Shown here one piece after another: positions 54,394 through 63,937 of a stretch of 63,937 bases of DNA. Origin of the DNA: Bacteroidales bacterium (GTDB lineage Bacteria; Bacteroidota; Bacteroidia; Bacteroidales; UBA4417); contig JAURYB010000035.1 in NCBI GenBank assembly GCA_030654075.1, positions 1 to 63,937 on the forward strand, in the 5' to 3' direction. Under the pieces are notes generated by a model. That model was not told the origin of the DNA and made no database searches. It saw nothing but the letters and a program-made list of their open reading frames with translations. Position 1 is the stretch's first letter. Each line of letters begins with the position of its first letter. A program made the position numbers and the translations under genes.

Positions 54394-56910
54394 ATGAGAA
54401 TTAAAAAGTATTCTTCAGTCATTTTATTGTTACTTCTGATATTTAACCAGTTGCAGGCGGAAATTCCCCAACGATCCGGCTGGTGGAAGTTTGATAATGC
54501 TGCAAATCTGCAAAAAGCAGAAGATGGGTATGGGGTTGATCTCACTCTTGTCGGAACACAATCTGCCGCTGCCGGACCGGAAGCCGGGAATGGATCTGTT
54601 CTGATCGGGAAAGGCAGTTATTACAAAATGCAACATCAGATTCCCGCAAATGGTGGCGGGTCATTTGTAAATGAATACACGCTGCAATATGACTTTAAAG
54701 TCCCTGCAATCGGAGTTTGGCACTCCTTTTTTCAAACCGATATGAGCAATAGCAACGATGGCGATTTTTTTATAAATACATCAGGGAATATCGGGGTTGC
54801 CGCTGTAGGATACAGCACTTTTAAGATCAGTCCGAACGAATGGTATCGTATGGTCATTTCTGTTAAAAACGGGGAGCATTTTATTTGTTATCTGGATGGA
54901 ATACCTTTGATTTCAGGGAATATACAGGATGTTGATGGACGGTTTTCATTGGAAAGCCTGTTACTGATTTTTGCTGACGAAGATGGGGAAGATGCCGATA
55001 TCTATTGTTCCGAACTCGCAATCTGGAGCCAGGCTCTCACTGCAGGGCAGGTATCTGAATTAGGTGGATTTGGCCATGAGGCGGCCTCTTTTCTGATGAC
55101 CAGGATTCCCTATCTGCAAGCTCAGGGTACAAATACCATGACCGTGTGCTGGCATGATGTGGCTGAAAACGGTACTAAAGTTAAATATGGTATTGACTCA
55201 ACTTCTTTAAATATGGAAACAGCAGGAACCAGCGAAATGATCAGCGACCCTTATCGCTGGCATTCCGTAAAGCTGACAGGTCTGCAACCCAATACGCGCT
55301 ATTTTTACAAAGGATTCAGCGGTACAGGCGAATCTGGAATGTTTGCGTTTAAAACCCAGCCGGATCAGACTTATACAGGGAAAATGCGGTTTGTGATTCT
55401 GGGTGATACTCATGCATCCGATACTACGATGGCGGGCGAAGTACTCCGTGCCTCCAGGAATAAAATTACTGAACTCTATGGTGCCAATATCGAAAATCAT
55501 GTCAACGGGATATTCCATTCCGGCGATATTGTAGTAAGTGGTAGTACACCCGGGCAGTATACCAAACAGTATTTTAAGCCTTTATCGGCATTATCATCTA
55601 ATATTCCAACCATGGTAGTTGCTGGTAATCACGAGTTGGAAAGTCCTTATTTTTATCAATATCTGAAACTTGACGATCAATCGGCATTTCCTCTGAACCC
55701 GGCATTAAATGAAAAAATGTGGCAGTTGCAGGTAGGAAATTCACTATTTATTGGATTAAACACAAATATCATTGATACATATGGAGAAACAGAAGCAAAT
55801 TGGCTGGATGCCAGGTTAAATACAGCAGAACAGGACGCAGGTATTGATTTCGTTTTCGTTTTCTTTCATCATCCTCCTTTTTCGGAACTGTGGATTGTAG
55901 GAGGAACTGATTATGTAAAGAACAGGCTTTTGCCGGTAATGGAAAAGTATACCAAAGTTCAGGAGATTCATTACGGACACACGCATGGTTTCGAAAGAGG
56001 AACTATTACTTCAGACACGCCTGGTGGGGATTTCAGAATGATATGTGGAGGTGGCGGAGGTGGTCCATTGGATCCATGGGTTGAGGGTGAAAATCAGGAT
56101 TTTAATGACGTTCAGATTTGTATCAGTAATTATTTCTACCAGATTCTGGAAATTGATATGGCAAATCACTCCTTCCGGAATTCAGTATACAGTTTGGGAA
56201 CTCCTGCCGATCCTAAAAACAATGAACTTCTTGATGTATGGCACAAGTCGAAGAACCAGCCCGGTCCCGAAACCCCGGTTATAGAAAATTTTGAGCTTTC
56301 GGATTCATATATTTCGTTTAATACCTCTCAGTTCATCGGAGCAGATTCTCTTATGTCAGTACAATACCAGGTGATTGATAGCTCTGGTGCAACCAGCATA
56401 CTTGCCGACTCCATCCGGCATAGAGAAAATATATACGGCATTGATCAATACGCAACACCTGTCGATCTGAATAAGAATATTAATCTTTACCAAAGTAAAA
56501 TCAGCACATCTCAACTTTCAAATGAACGAGAATATTTTTTCCGTGTGCGATACCGCGATCAAAATCTGAAGTGGAGCAATTGGTCGGATTTAACACGGTT
56601 TACAACTCTTGGGACTGGAGAAAATCAGGGCATTAAAACCGGGTATATTCTAAATCAAAATTATCCGAATCCATTCCGGAATAGTACATCCATTATATAC
56701 AATATTCCGCAACGGAGTGATATTATTTTTCGCATTTATGATGCAAATTACAGGCAAGTTGCTACAATAAACGAAGGCTTTAAAGATAAAGGAACACATC
56801 ACTTAAACTACAATGCCGCAAACCTAAGTGGGGGTGTTTATTTCTATGAAATGAGTACAGAAAATCAATGCATTACAAAAAAAATGGTTAAATCACAAAC
56901 GGGAAAATAA
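54394..56910 (+). CDS. Secreted purple-acid-phosphatase-like metallophosphoesterase with LamG-like and T9SS domains
   Basis: An 838-residue exported enzyme. The signal peptide is about 1-22. The LamG-like domain (about 25-215) is paralogous to the previous gene's. A fibronectin/PAP-N domain (about 235-325, LTGLQPNTRYFYKG) precedes the metallophosphoesterase core (about 335-560). The core has ILGDTHASD, HSGDIV, VAGNHELE, FFHHPPF and HYGHTHGFERG, in family order. A further beta-sandwich (about 600-740) leads to the T9SS sorting domain (about 755-838, NYPNPFRNS). The start was set at 54394 (ATG before RIKKYSS), because the ATG at 54358 puts non-signal residues first. Likely releases phosphate from surface-bound organic phosphate. 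Confidence 0.88.
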   Translation: MRIKKYSSVILLLLLIFNQLQAEIPQRSGWWKFDNAANLQKAEDGYGVDLTLVGTQSAAAGPEAGNGSVLIGKGSYYKMQHQIPANGGGSFVNEYTLQYDFKVPAIGVWHSFFQTDMSNSNDGDFFINTSGNIGVAAVGYSTFKISPNEWYRMVISVKNGEHFICYLDGIPLISGNIQDVDGRFSLESLLLIFADEDGEDADIYCSELAIWSQALTAGQVSELGGFGHEAASFLMTRIPYLQAQGTNTMTVCWHDVAENGTKVKYGIDSTSLNMETAGTSEMISDPYRWHSVKLTGLQPNTRYFYKGFSGTGESGMFAFKTQPDQTYTGKMRFVILGDTHASDTTMAGEVLRASRNKITELYGANIENHVNGIFHSGDIVVSGSTPGQYTKQYFKPLSALSSNIPTMVVAGNHELESPYFYQYLKLDDQSAFPLNPALNEKMWQLQVGNSLFIGLNTNIIDTYGETEANWLDARLNTAEQDAGIDFVFVFFHHPPFSELWIVGGTDYVKNRLLPVMEKYTKVQEIHYGHTHGFERGTITSDTPGGDFRMICGGGGGGPLDPWVEGENQDFNDVQICISNYFYQILEIDMANHSFRNSVYSLGTPADPKNNELLDVWHKSKNQPGPETPVIENFELSDSYISFNTSQFIGADSLMSVQYQVIDSSGATSILADSIRHRENIYGIDQYATPVDLNKNINLYQSKISTSQLSNEREYFFRVRYRDQNLKWSNWSDLTRFTTLGTGENQGIKTGYILNQNYPNPFRNSTSIIYNIPQRSDIIFRIYDANYRQVATINEGFKDKGTHHLNYNAANLSGGVYFYEMSTENQCITKKMVKSQTGK

Positions 56911-56981
56911 AATTATCATTTTCCTTTAATCCGCTTAAGCAAATTATCAGAATCATACGGACGCTTATAAAACAAAGAGCT

Positions 56982-58085
56982 ATGACAGAAGAAGTAACAA
57001 AACAGAACCGGATTGCTTCTATCGACGCTTTGAGAGGCTTTGATATGTTATTTATTATCTTTTTCGACCATTTTTTTAACGCGATCAATGTTGGAGTAGG
57101 TTCACCTTTTACAAAGGCTGTCGCAAAACAGTTTGATCATCCCGAATGGTTTGGCTCATCGCTGTATGATATAGTAATGCCTTTATTCCTGTTTATTGTA
57201 GGAGCCGCCATTCCATTTGCGCTGTCAAAACGAAAACAGCAAGACTCAAGGTTGTCAACTATTTATATTAAGATAATACGACGTTTCGTAATTCTCTTTA
57301 TTCTGGGATGGATTGTACAAGGTCATTTACTGGAATGGAATATCGGAACGTTTAGTATTTTTAGTAATACATTACAAGCCATTGCAGTTGGATACTTGTT
57401 TTCAAGTATAGCATATATTCATTTCAAAAGAAATGTAAGGATACTGATATTTGCTTCCTGTTTAATCATTTATACTTTACTACTTACAATCCCTTATGTT
57501 CCAGGGGTTGGACGAGGTATACTTTTACCTGCTAAAAGCTTCGCATGGTATGTTGATCAGCTGGTATTCGGGAAATTTCAGGACGGAACTCAATATACCT
57601 GGCTGCTCAGTGGATTCGGTTTTATTGCTACCACTCTGTCTGGCGTTTTTGCCGGCGAACTTATAAAATCAGATCTGCCCCGGAAAAAAGTGGCATTCTA
57701 TTTATTTATAATAGGAGTAGCAGGAGTTCTGGCTGGTATGTTGCTGGGAATATGGCATCCTATAATTAAGAAGCTTTGGACAAGCTCATTTGTCCTGGCA
57801 TCTTCAGGTGTTTGTTTTATTTTATTATCATTATTCTATTGGATTATTGATGTTAAAGGAAACGTTAAGTGGGCGTTTCCCTTAAAAGTAATTGGGATGA
57901 ATGCTATTGTTGCCTATGTACTTTCGCATGTGTTCAATTTTCACCTGATTGCCGAAATGGTGTTGTATGGATTAAAACAATTTGTCGGAGATTTCAACTA
58001 TTTAGTTCTAACTATAGGCGGGTTTGGCATACTCTATCTGATACTTTGGTATATGTACAAAAATAAAACATTCATAAAAGTCTGA
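56982..58085 (+). CDS. DUF5009/HGSNAT-like membrane acyltransferase (NagX-like)
   Basis: A 367-residue membrane protein with about ten helices. RIASIDALRGFDMLFIIFFDH and SLYDIVMPLFLFIVGAAIPFAL are the signature of the heparan-alpha-glucosaminide N-acetyltransferase-like (DUF5009/DUF1624) family. His60 or nearby His of the first helix is the residue often tied to acetyl transfer. In Sus loci such genes occur with amino-sugar utilisation genes; here it follows the phosphatase by 71 bases on the same strand. A role in acetylating an amino-sugar substrate is inferred from family only. Confidence 0.85.
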   Translation: MTEEVTKQNRIASIDALRGFDMLFIIFFDHFFNAINVGVGSPFTKAVAKQFDHPEWFGSSLYDIVMPLFLFIVGAAIPFALSKRKQQDSRLSTIYIKIIRRFVILFILGWIVQGHLLEWNIGTFSIFSNTLQAIAVGYLFSSIAYIHFKRNVRILIFASCLIIYTLLLTIPYVPGVGRGILLPAKSFAWYVDQLVFGKFQDGTQYTWLLSGFGFIATTLSGVFAGELIKSDLPRKKVAFYLFIIGVAGVLAGMLLGIWHPIIKKLWTSSFVLASSGVCFILLSLFYWIIDVKGNVKWAFPLKVIGMNAIVAYVLSHVFNFHLIAEMVLYGLKQFVGDFNYLVLTIGGFGILYLILWYMYKNKTFIKV

Positions 58086-58312
58086 TAATAAATTCGCTGA
58101 TTTGGTTAAAGCCCATGGCCCGGATTCTGGATCATAAAAAAAAGGAGGAGTAAAATCAATACGAAACACAACAGGCATAAGGAAGTGTCGATCCGTGTAT
58201 TCATTAAATGGCATACTCTGCAATTACCTGAAAGGCAGGGAACAAGGCATATGCATTTATGGAAGCAAGAACTATTTCTGTAATTATGTCAGGAATATTG
58301 AAATCATCTATG

Positions 58313-58320
58313 TAAATTTG
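58313..58320 (+). promoter_or_regulatory. Putative -7 box of the copper-locus gene at 58337
   Basis: TAAATTTG matches TAnnTTTG, 16 bases before the ATG at 58337. The -33 region is poor. Confidence 0.45.
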
Positions 58321-58336
58321 CATTACAACGTCAATT

Positions 58337-58732
58337 ATGAAATCCGGAATTATATCAAGTTTTCTTCTTTTTGTATTAACTGCCTACATCGTTATCCCGG
58401 TAGTTCCGATTTTTGACTATTTGCTTCATAAGGACTATATCGCGAAGAACCTTTGTGTAAACAGGAATAAACCCAAAAGCTGCTGCAAAGGGAAATGCTA
58501 CATGGTGAAACAACTCAAAAAGACCCGTGCAAATACAGAAGGTGAATCTAAAAATACAGAAAAAAAAATTCAATTAAAAGATACAGATCAGTTCCTGGCT
58601 ATTAAAACCAGCCAGCCAATACCTCAAAAAAACGATTTTAACTATTTGATATTCAATTTTTCCAGTTTGCATTTATTGGCGGTTAATGCCATTTTTGTGC
58701 CTCCGAAAACTTCCACACAACCACTGGTCTAA
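58337..58732 (+). CDS. Small Cys-rich membrane-anchored protein of the copper locus
   Basis: A 131-residue protein with an N-terminal membrane helix (about 5-24), then a Cys cluster (C40, C49, C50, C54) in the pattern C-x8-C-C-x3-C (CCKGKCYM). The rest is Lys/Asn-rich and polar with a hydrophobic stretch near 105-122. Small proteins with this Cys-x-Gly-Lys-Cys pattern occur upstream of copper-type TonB receptors in Bacteroidota. It may hold Cu(I) or relay it in the periplasm; this is inferred. The receptor gene starts 290 bases further. Confidence 0.7.
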   Translation: MKSGIISSFLLFVLTAYIVIPVVPIFDYLLHKDYIAKNLCVNRNKPKSCCKGKCYMVKQLKKTRANTEGESKNTEKKIQLKDTDQFLAIKTSQPIPQKNDFNYLIFNFSSLHLLAVNAIFVPPKTSTQPLV

Positions 58733-59022
58733 GCACTTTTCAATTATTTCGGGTTTCTGTGTAAAAGGCATCTGTACAAATCTGAAAACATGATTAATGT
58801 TTATCCATTTTCCCCATGGAATATATGTTGCAATTTGGAATTTAATGATATTAATTCTTCATGGGCAACGGTAATTCTACATGGAAGGGAGTGGACAGAT
58901 TTTTATTTATGAAGAAAATTAACATGCGTTGTCTCAATGAGGACAGACTAAGATAAGTTTCACGAACCTGAACTGGTTGGTGCGAAAGCATATATCATTC
59001 ATTAAAATTAAATTACTATCGA

Positions 59023-61137
59023 ATGAAAAAGAAAATATACCTGTTTATTAGCTGTTTCCTGTTGCTTGTGGCAGGAATCAGGGCACAGCATCTGAGTGAT
59101 ACAATAGTACTTGAAGGTGTTGAAATAACTGATACTCTTATAAAACGAATCCCTTTTGTTTCATCTCAGGTGTCAAAAGAACTGATGCAATCGGTTCAAA
59201 CCCGTGATGTGGGAGATTACCTGCGAAGTATTCCAAATGTTGCAGGTATACGGAAAGGCGGCGGGGCCATTGACCCTGTTGTTCGCGGTTTTAAATTCAG
59301 CCAGCTTAACGTGGTGATGGATGGCGGTATGAAGATTGAAAACGGCTGCCCGAACCGAATGGACCCGGTTTCGGCACATGTGGAAGTAGAAGAGCTTTCT
59401 CAGATTAATGTGGTAAAAGGCCCTTTCCTGTTGAATTATGGCCCTGCTTTAGGCGGAGTGATAAACTTACAAACGGAAGATCCGCACCCGTATGCGAAAT
59501 TTGAGATTCATGGAAATGCTATGTTCGGTTACGAAACCAATTGGGATGGGGCCAAGGAATATTTCTCGCTGTATGGAGGAAACAGCAAAGTGTATTTCCG
59601 CGCATCGGGCGGATACCGTAAGTATGGCAACTATAGCAGCGGAAAGGCTGATGGTGAAACAACGACCTATAATACATCATTTACAAAGTATAATTATGGG
59701 GTAAAAGCAGGATGGACAATCAACGCTAAACAGAGTATCCTGGCTGCGTACAGTGAGTCGCATGGCCGGGATGTGCTGTTTCCGGCACTCACCATGGATG
59801 AAAAAAGTGATGATACCCGCATGATGTCTTTGGATTACTCGGCTAAGAATATTACGGAGGTAATAAAAACACTGGATGTTAAAGTTTACCGGACCAATGT
59901 TAACCACCTGATGGATAACAGCAAGCGCGAAACCTGGCAGGCTAAACAAATGGTTGCAGATGTAGACGCAATAAATACAGGTGGAAAGGCGATATTGGGA
60001 ATGAAAGTAAAGAATCATAATTTGTCAGCGGGCTTGGATTTTGAAAATATTTACAAGGATGGTGTACGAACTATGACTATGCTGATGATGGGAACTACTT
60101 CGACAAAAAGATTCAATCTTTGGAATAAGGCTTTAATTCAGAATGCGGGCTTGTTCGCCGGTTATAATGCGGCTTATGGAAAATATACTGTTGAAGCTGC
60201 AGTGCGCCTTGACCTAAATAAAGCTGATTCGGAAGATACCCTGATACTGATCAAAAACGGTATCGAATATTTTAACAATCCGGCTTCGCAGTTTATCAAT
60301 TTTAGCGGCAATATGGGGTTAACCCGAGAAATCACTGAAAAGCTTTCGGTATCATTAGCAGTTGCCCGCGGTACTCGAAGCCCTAATATGCTGGAACGTT
60401 ACATTAAGCTTCTCAGCGTTGGGTATGATAGTTACGACTACCTGGGCAATCCGCAATTAAAGCCGGAAACAAACAACGAGGTTGATCTGACACTAAAATA
60501 CTCTGATGAAAAACTAGGAAGTATGTATGTAAATGGTTTTTATTCGTATGTGAAGGATTACATTTCAGCTATAATGCTTCCTTCATCGGTTATTATGCCT
60601 GCAACAATTGGAGCACCAGGGGTAAAGCAATTTGTAAATGTTGATAATGCGACTTTTACGGGTTTCGAGCTGGGATACACTTCACCGCAGGCTTATAAAC
60701 TCGGGGTTAATGTGATAGCAGCAATTACCTATGGCAGGATTCCTGAGGTAACCAAATATATTATTACAGCCGGCCAGGTTACGGGCGATATAATAATAAA
60801 AAACGATGCTTTGCCTGAAATACCTCCATTCGAAACAACTCTTAGTGTAAATTACCGTTTTTTACATGGAAAACTTGTCCCAAAATTTTCGTACAGATTG
60901 GTAGCAGCCCAGAATCATGTTTCAGAAGCATTCTATGAACCTGAAACTCCAGGGTTCTCCATTCTTAATTTTTCGGTCGCTTACAAAATGAATAAGAATA
61001 TCGATATTAATGCCGGGGTAAACAATATCTTTGATGTTTCGTATTACGAACATCTGAACCGGAAAATTATTGGCTCAACTGAAAAATTGTATGAACCGGG
61101 CAGAGTGTTTTTTGTAAATCTTAATCTTTCAATCTAA
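59023..61137 (+). CDS. OprC/NosA-like TonB-dependent copper receptor
   Basis: A 704-residue outer-membrane receptor. The signal peptide is about 1-22, and the plug is about 40-155 with GGGAIDPVVRGF. The copper-binding CxxxM pair of OprC is present as C109-P-N-R-M113 in NGCPNRMDP, and an HxM pair as H295-L-M297 in NVNHLMDN. The barrel follows to the terminal VFFVNLNLSI. In Pseudomonas OprC the corresponding Cys, Met, His and Met residues bind copper at the cell surface. It lacks SusC marks and an STN domain. It overlaps the next gene by one base (TAATG), so the two are translationally coupled. Confidence 0.88.
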   Translation: MKKKIYLFISCFLLLVAGIRAQHLSDTIVLEGVEITDTLIKRIPFVSSQVSKELMQSVQTRDVGDYLRSIPNVAGIRKGGGAIDPVVRGFKFSQLNVVMDGGMKIENGCPNRMDPVSAHVEVEELSQINVVKGPFLLNYGPALGGVINLQTEDPHPYAKFEIHGNAMFGYETNWDGAKEYFSLYGGNSKVYFRASGGYRKYGNYSSGKADGETTTYNTSFTKYNYGVKAGWTINAKQSILAAYSESHGRDVLFPALTMDEKSDDTRMMSLDYSAKNITEVIKTLDVKVYRTNVNHLMDNSKRETWQAKQMVADVDAINTGGKAILGMKVKNHNLSAGLDFENIYKDGVRTMTMLMMGTTSTKRFNLWNKALIQNAGLFAGYNAAYGKYTVEAAVRLDLNKADSEDTLILIKNGIEYFNNPASQFINFSGNMGLTREITEKLSVSLAVARGTRSPNMLERYIKLLSVGYDSYDYLGNPQLKPETNNEVDLTLKYSDEKLGSMYVNGFYSYVKDYISAIMLPSSVIMPATIGAPGVKQFVNVDNATFTGFELGYTSPQAYKLGVNVIAAITYGRIPEVTKYIITAGQVTGDIIIKNDALPEIPPFETTLSVNYRFLHGKLVPKFSYRLVAAQNHVSEAFYEPETPGFSILNFSVAYKMNKNIDINAGVNNIFDVSYYEHLNRKIIGSTEKLYEPGRVFFVNLNLSI

Positions 61138-61952
61138 TGAATATGAAATATGCCCTGTTTGTTTCAATAATCCTGGGAGCTTTATTGTTCCTGGATATAT
61201 CCTGCAAAAACGATACTCCTGAAGCCGGAAAAACGACAGGGCATATTTCATTTGGTTTTATACATCTGGTGGATGGGTTGCCCCTTGAGAAAGATATTAT
61301 GAAATATATAAACGCTGCCGTTAATACCTATGAAATAAACCAGGTTATGTATTTCATTTCGGATGTTACGCTTCATAAATCGGATGGAACTACAAAATTA
61401 ATCAGCGACTGGACCGATATTCATTACGTGGATATTGATATTCCTTCAACACTTACCTGGGATGTGTACGATGATATTGACACAGGAGTCTACGACTCTA
61501 TTTCTTTTGTGTTCGGGATCACGAAAGAGAAAAACCAATCGTTCCGGTTTGTTAATCCGCCCGAAGTGAATATGATGTGGCCCGATATTTTAGGCGGCGG
61601 GTACCATTACATGATGATTAACGGGAGCTGGAAGGATAATGAAAATGTGATAAAGAGCTATGCTTTTCATATGGGAATCGGTCAGTTGTATAAAAGCAAT
61701 GTGATAGAAGTAGATTCCATTTATGCGTTTGTGCAGAATTATTTCAGTGTTAAGCTGCCCAGTTCAGCATTTTCAGTGGAAGAAAACAAAACGCGGAACA
61801 TTGAAATCATTATGAATATCGATAGCTGGTTTAAAACGCCGCATATCTATGATCATACCTATTGGGGCGGCGCCATTATGCAGAATCAACCGGCTATGCA
61901 GATGGCTAAAGAGAATGGATTTGATGTGTTTACGGTAGGAAAGATTGAATAA
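61137..61952 (+). CDS. MbnP-like copper-binding lipoprotein
   Basis: A 271-residue lipoprotein. The signal peptide ends LDISC (lipobox Cys near residue 23). The body has YEINQVMYFISDVTLHKSDG, the strand patterns of the MbnP family, then GGGYHYMMINGSW and AFHMGIGQL, which supply His/Met residues, and an acidic, aromatic C-terminus (HIYDHTYWGG). MbnP proteins bind copper in the periplasm and usually sit beside copper-type TonB receptors. The ATG overlaps the stop of the receptor gene by one base; a second ATG at 61143 is also possible. It is the last gene of the copper operon. Confidence 0.88.
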   Translation: MNMKYALFVSIILGALLFLDISCKNDTPEAGKTTGHISFGFIHLVDGLPLEKDIMKYINAAVNTYEINQVMYFISDVTLHKSDGTTKLISDWTDIHYVDIDIPSTLTWDVYDDIDTGVYDSISFVFGITKEKNQSFRFVNPPEVNMMWPDILGGGYHYMMINGSWKDNENVIKSYAFHMGIGQLYKSNVIEVDSIYAFVQNYFSVKLPSSAFSVEENKTRNIEIIMNIDSWFKTPHIYDHTYWGGAIMQNQPAMQMAKENGFDVFTVGKIE

Positions 61953-62023
61953 ATATAGATAACCAAATTGGGCTAACGTAAATGGTCGCACATAATATAC
62001 TCCTGCGGATTTAAGGAAAATTT

Positions 62024-63613
62024 CTATTTCTGTTCGTGATATTCCTCTTCCGTATTAATATTCCAGATGTTTTCTTTTGATTTCTCTCCTGAAATTATAT
62101 TGTTTACAGCAGTTATAGCGGTAAGCATCGAATGATCCTGGTTGTTGTATTTGTGCATCCCGTTTCTTCCGATTAAAAACAAGTTCTCAAGTTTATCGGT
62201 AAAAGCCCTGATAACATCAAACTTTGAATACGTTCCGAAATAGGCAGGGTATGTTTTGGGCATTCGAATCATTGTACTGTCTAGTACTTCCTTTTTATCA
62301 ATAATATCAATGCCATGTAATTCATCAATTGCGAATTGCATAAATTCGTCGTCCTTCTTTTCCCATAATTCATCGCCTTCGTTGCAAAAATACTCCAGGC
62401 CAAGCCAAACCTTTGAGATATCAGCAATCATATAAGGTGACCAGTTATTAAAAATCTGTAACCTGCCCACTTTCACATCACGTTCCTGAATGTAGATCCA
62501 GCTATCCGGGACTAAGCCATGCAGCGTTGGAATTTTTGTTTCATTTTTAATTTTCAGCTTATTCAAAAGTAAACCTACTGTTATAAAATCACGGTATTGT
62601 AAACCGTCACTTACAGCTTTTACTGCCAAAGGAACTTTATTCCCCATTGCGGTTATGAGGTCAATTACTGGCATTGTAGAAAAGAAATAATCGCCTTTCA
62701 GCACTGATTCCTGTTGTGTTGCCTGATCAAAATAGCTCAGTTCGTTTACCTGATTCTCAGCAATATCGATAGAAACAACTTTTGAGTTTTTAATAATTAT
62801 TCCACCTTTTCCTTCAATAATACTGGCAACGGTTTCCCACATTTGACCAGGCCCGAATTTTGGATACATAAATTGTTCGATCAGGCTGGTATCAGTATCC
62901 CTCTGCTCAATGGATTTCCTGTTTCTGAAAATTGATTTCATAGCATGAAGTAAAGCCCTTGAAACCGATAATTCTTTAATCCGTTGCGCGCCCCAATCGG
63001 CTGATATTTCGGTGCAAGGAACGCCCCAAACCTTTTCGGTATAATCCTTAAAAAAAGTTTTATACAGTTCTTGCCCAAACCTGCTGATAAAAAAATCCTC
63101 AAGTGAGTTTATGTTTTTCACAGGAAAAATCCGGATCCAGATATAAGTCCACCCAATTTTTATAATCCTGACAATCCCAAGGTTCGAAAGCGTTTTGCTA
63201 TTAAGTGTAATTGGATAATCAAAGAATTTTCTCAGGAAGAAAATCCTGGACAACCTGTTTTTGATCAGCATTACCCGGTCAGTTTTTTCCGGATCTGGGC
63301 CATCGGGTGAAAGCTTAACCTGGGTTCTTTTTTTCTGGTAATAAATATCTTTCAGCACATCATCTTTAGAATCAGACCCTTGTATTGGCAGTATATTCAG
63401 CCACCATTTCATTACAATGTCGGATTTTGAAAAGAATCGGTGCCCGCCAATATCCATTCGATTCCCGTTGTGAACTACTGTTTTGGAAATACCGCCTATA
63501 TCATTGGATTGCTCAATGATTATAGGCTTTATATCTGTCCTGGAAACAAGTTCGTAAGCAGCGGTCAATCCTGCGGGGCCGGCTCCAATTATGATGGCAG
63601 TTCTTTGACTCAT
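62024..63613 (-). CDS. FAD-dependent amine-oxidase/UDP-galactopyranose-mutase-like enzyme
   Basis: A 529-residue flavoprotein. The N-terminal [19 protein letters not shown] is the FAD-binding Rossmann motif, followed by the [14 protein letters not shown] loop and [14 protein letters not shown], both typical of UDP-galactopyranose-mutase-like and protoporphyrinogen-oxidase-like enzymes found in polysaccharide loci. The C-terminal [19 protein letters not shown] is the second FAD contact. A clear AAAGGAG Shine-Dalgarno lies seven bases before the ATG at 63613, unusually strong for this window. Its neighbours upstream are outside the window, so the polysaccharide link is untested. Confidence 0.85.
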   Translation of the reverse strand: MSQRTAIIIGAGPAGLTAAYELVSRTDIKPIIIEQSNDIGGISKTVVHNGNRMDIGGHRFFSKSDIVMKWWLNILPIQGSDSKDDVLKDIYYQKKRTQVKLSPDGPDPEKTDRVMLIKNRLSRIFFLRKFFDYPITLNSKTLSNLGIVRIIKIGWTYIWIRIFPVKNINSLEDFFISRFGQELYKTFFKDYTEKVWGVPCTEISADWGAQRIKELSVSRALLHAMKSIFRNRKSIEQRDTDTSLIEQFMYPKFGPGQMWETVASIIEGKGGIIIKNSKVVSIDIAENQVNELSYFDQATQQESVLKGDYFFSTMPVIDLITAMGNKVPLAVKAVSDGLQYRDFITVGLLLNKLKIKNETKIPTLHGLVPDSWIYIQERDVKVGRLQIFNNWSPYMIADISKVWLGLEYFCNEGDELWEKKDDEFMQFAIDELHGIDIIDKKEVLDSTMIRMPKTYPAYFGTYSKFDVIRAFTDKLENLFLIGRNGMHKYNNQDHSMLTAITAVNNIISGEKSKENIWNINTEEEYHEQK

Positions 63614-63937
63614 TTATTCTCCTTTGTAAAAATTCCCCATTGGGATAAGAACGCACTAATTTTACTTTTTATTTTTGGGGAAAGAATCGCTTATAAAGTA
63701 ATACTGCTAAATAAACTAAAGGTTAATCCCATCTGGAGGTATGTTTGTTATTGTGAAATAAATATAACATCAGCAAAAATACAGAAATAAAATTTGCCGG
63801 ACAGCCAATTTTAAGGCTACATATTATTTTGATGTGCTGGAATTTGAATGGATCTAAATATTGTATGATACATTTTCTCTTTTGGTTATTTGTTACAAGA
63901 TAAAAGGACGAATTATAAGAGAAAAACAAGGTAAATA
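63614..63937. other. End of window, no gene seen
   Basis: A 324-base AT-rich segment that holds the leader of the FAD enzyme gene (AAAGGAG near 63622) and its presumed promoter. No full -7 box, repeat or gene fragment was recognised. Confidence 0.4.

Overview
The window is a stretch of a Bacteroidota chromosome, probably an environmental, respiring member of the Bacteroidales or a nearby lineage. The evidence is a SusC/SusD pair with an ECF sigma/FecR switch, three proteins with C-terminal type IX secretion (T9SS) sorting domains, LytTR-type regulators, a fused CcoNO cbb3 oxidase, TAnnTTTG -7 promoter boxes, few Shine-Dalgarno sequences and AT-rich spacers full of dispersed repeats. No plasmid, phage, CRISPR or rRNA feature was seen.

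Layout. 1-9 kb: an Mpv17-like membrane protein, a fused ADP-forming acyl-CoA synthetase, an M16 peptidase pair (one active, one lacking the zinc site), a secreted esterase, a HAD phosphatase and a small membrane protein. 9.5-20.4 kb: phosphofructokinase, then a complete cbb3 oxidase block (ccoI, ccoS, ccoNO, ccoQ, ccoP, ccoG, ccoH, a TauE/SafE-like maturation protein and a lipoprotein cytochrome c). 20.5-33.2 kb: GH25 lysozyme, uridine-kinase-like P-loop protein, GH13 enzyme, orphan LytTR regulator, tRNA-Gly(CCC), MATE exporter, a GyrI-like pseudogene split by a MITE, several singletons and a LytS/LytR-type two-component pair. 33.3-39.6 kb: M13 peptidase, then transaldolase, SIS isomerase, isochorismatase-family hydrolase and PfkB kinase, followed by a START-domain pseudogene. 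39.8-43 kb: a two-gene surface-protein unit. 43.5-45.7 kb: acyl-CoA ligase, DUF2809 protein and a second MITE copy. 46-58 kb: ECF sigma, FecR, SusC, SusD, two LamG-like T9SS proteins (one a purple-acid-phosphatase-like enzyme) and a DUF5009/NagX-type acyltransferase. 58.3-62 kb: a copper-acquisition locus (Cys-rich small protein, OprC/NosA-like receptor, MbnP-like lipoprotein). The end holds an FAD-dependent amine-oxidase/mutase-like enzyme.

How they fit together. The cbb3 oxidase needs copper; CcoI delivers it to the enzyme, and the OprC/MbnP locus 40 kb away is a plausible supply. The sigma/FecR/SusCD block has no glycoside hydrolase but carries a secreted phosphatase-like enzyme, so its substrate may be phosphorylated. 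The strongest genomic observations are (1) a 187-bp MITE with perfect 14-bp terminal inverted repeats and a 6-bp target duplication inside a GyrI-like gene, with a second inverted copy 18 kb away, and (2) a START-domain gene carrying five in-frame stops but no frameshift.
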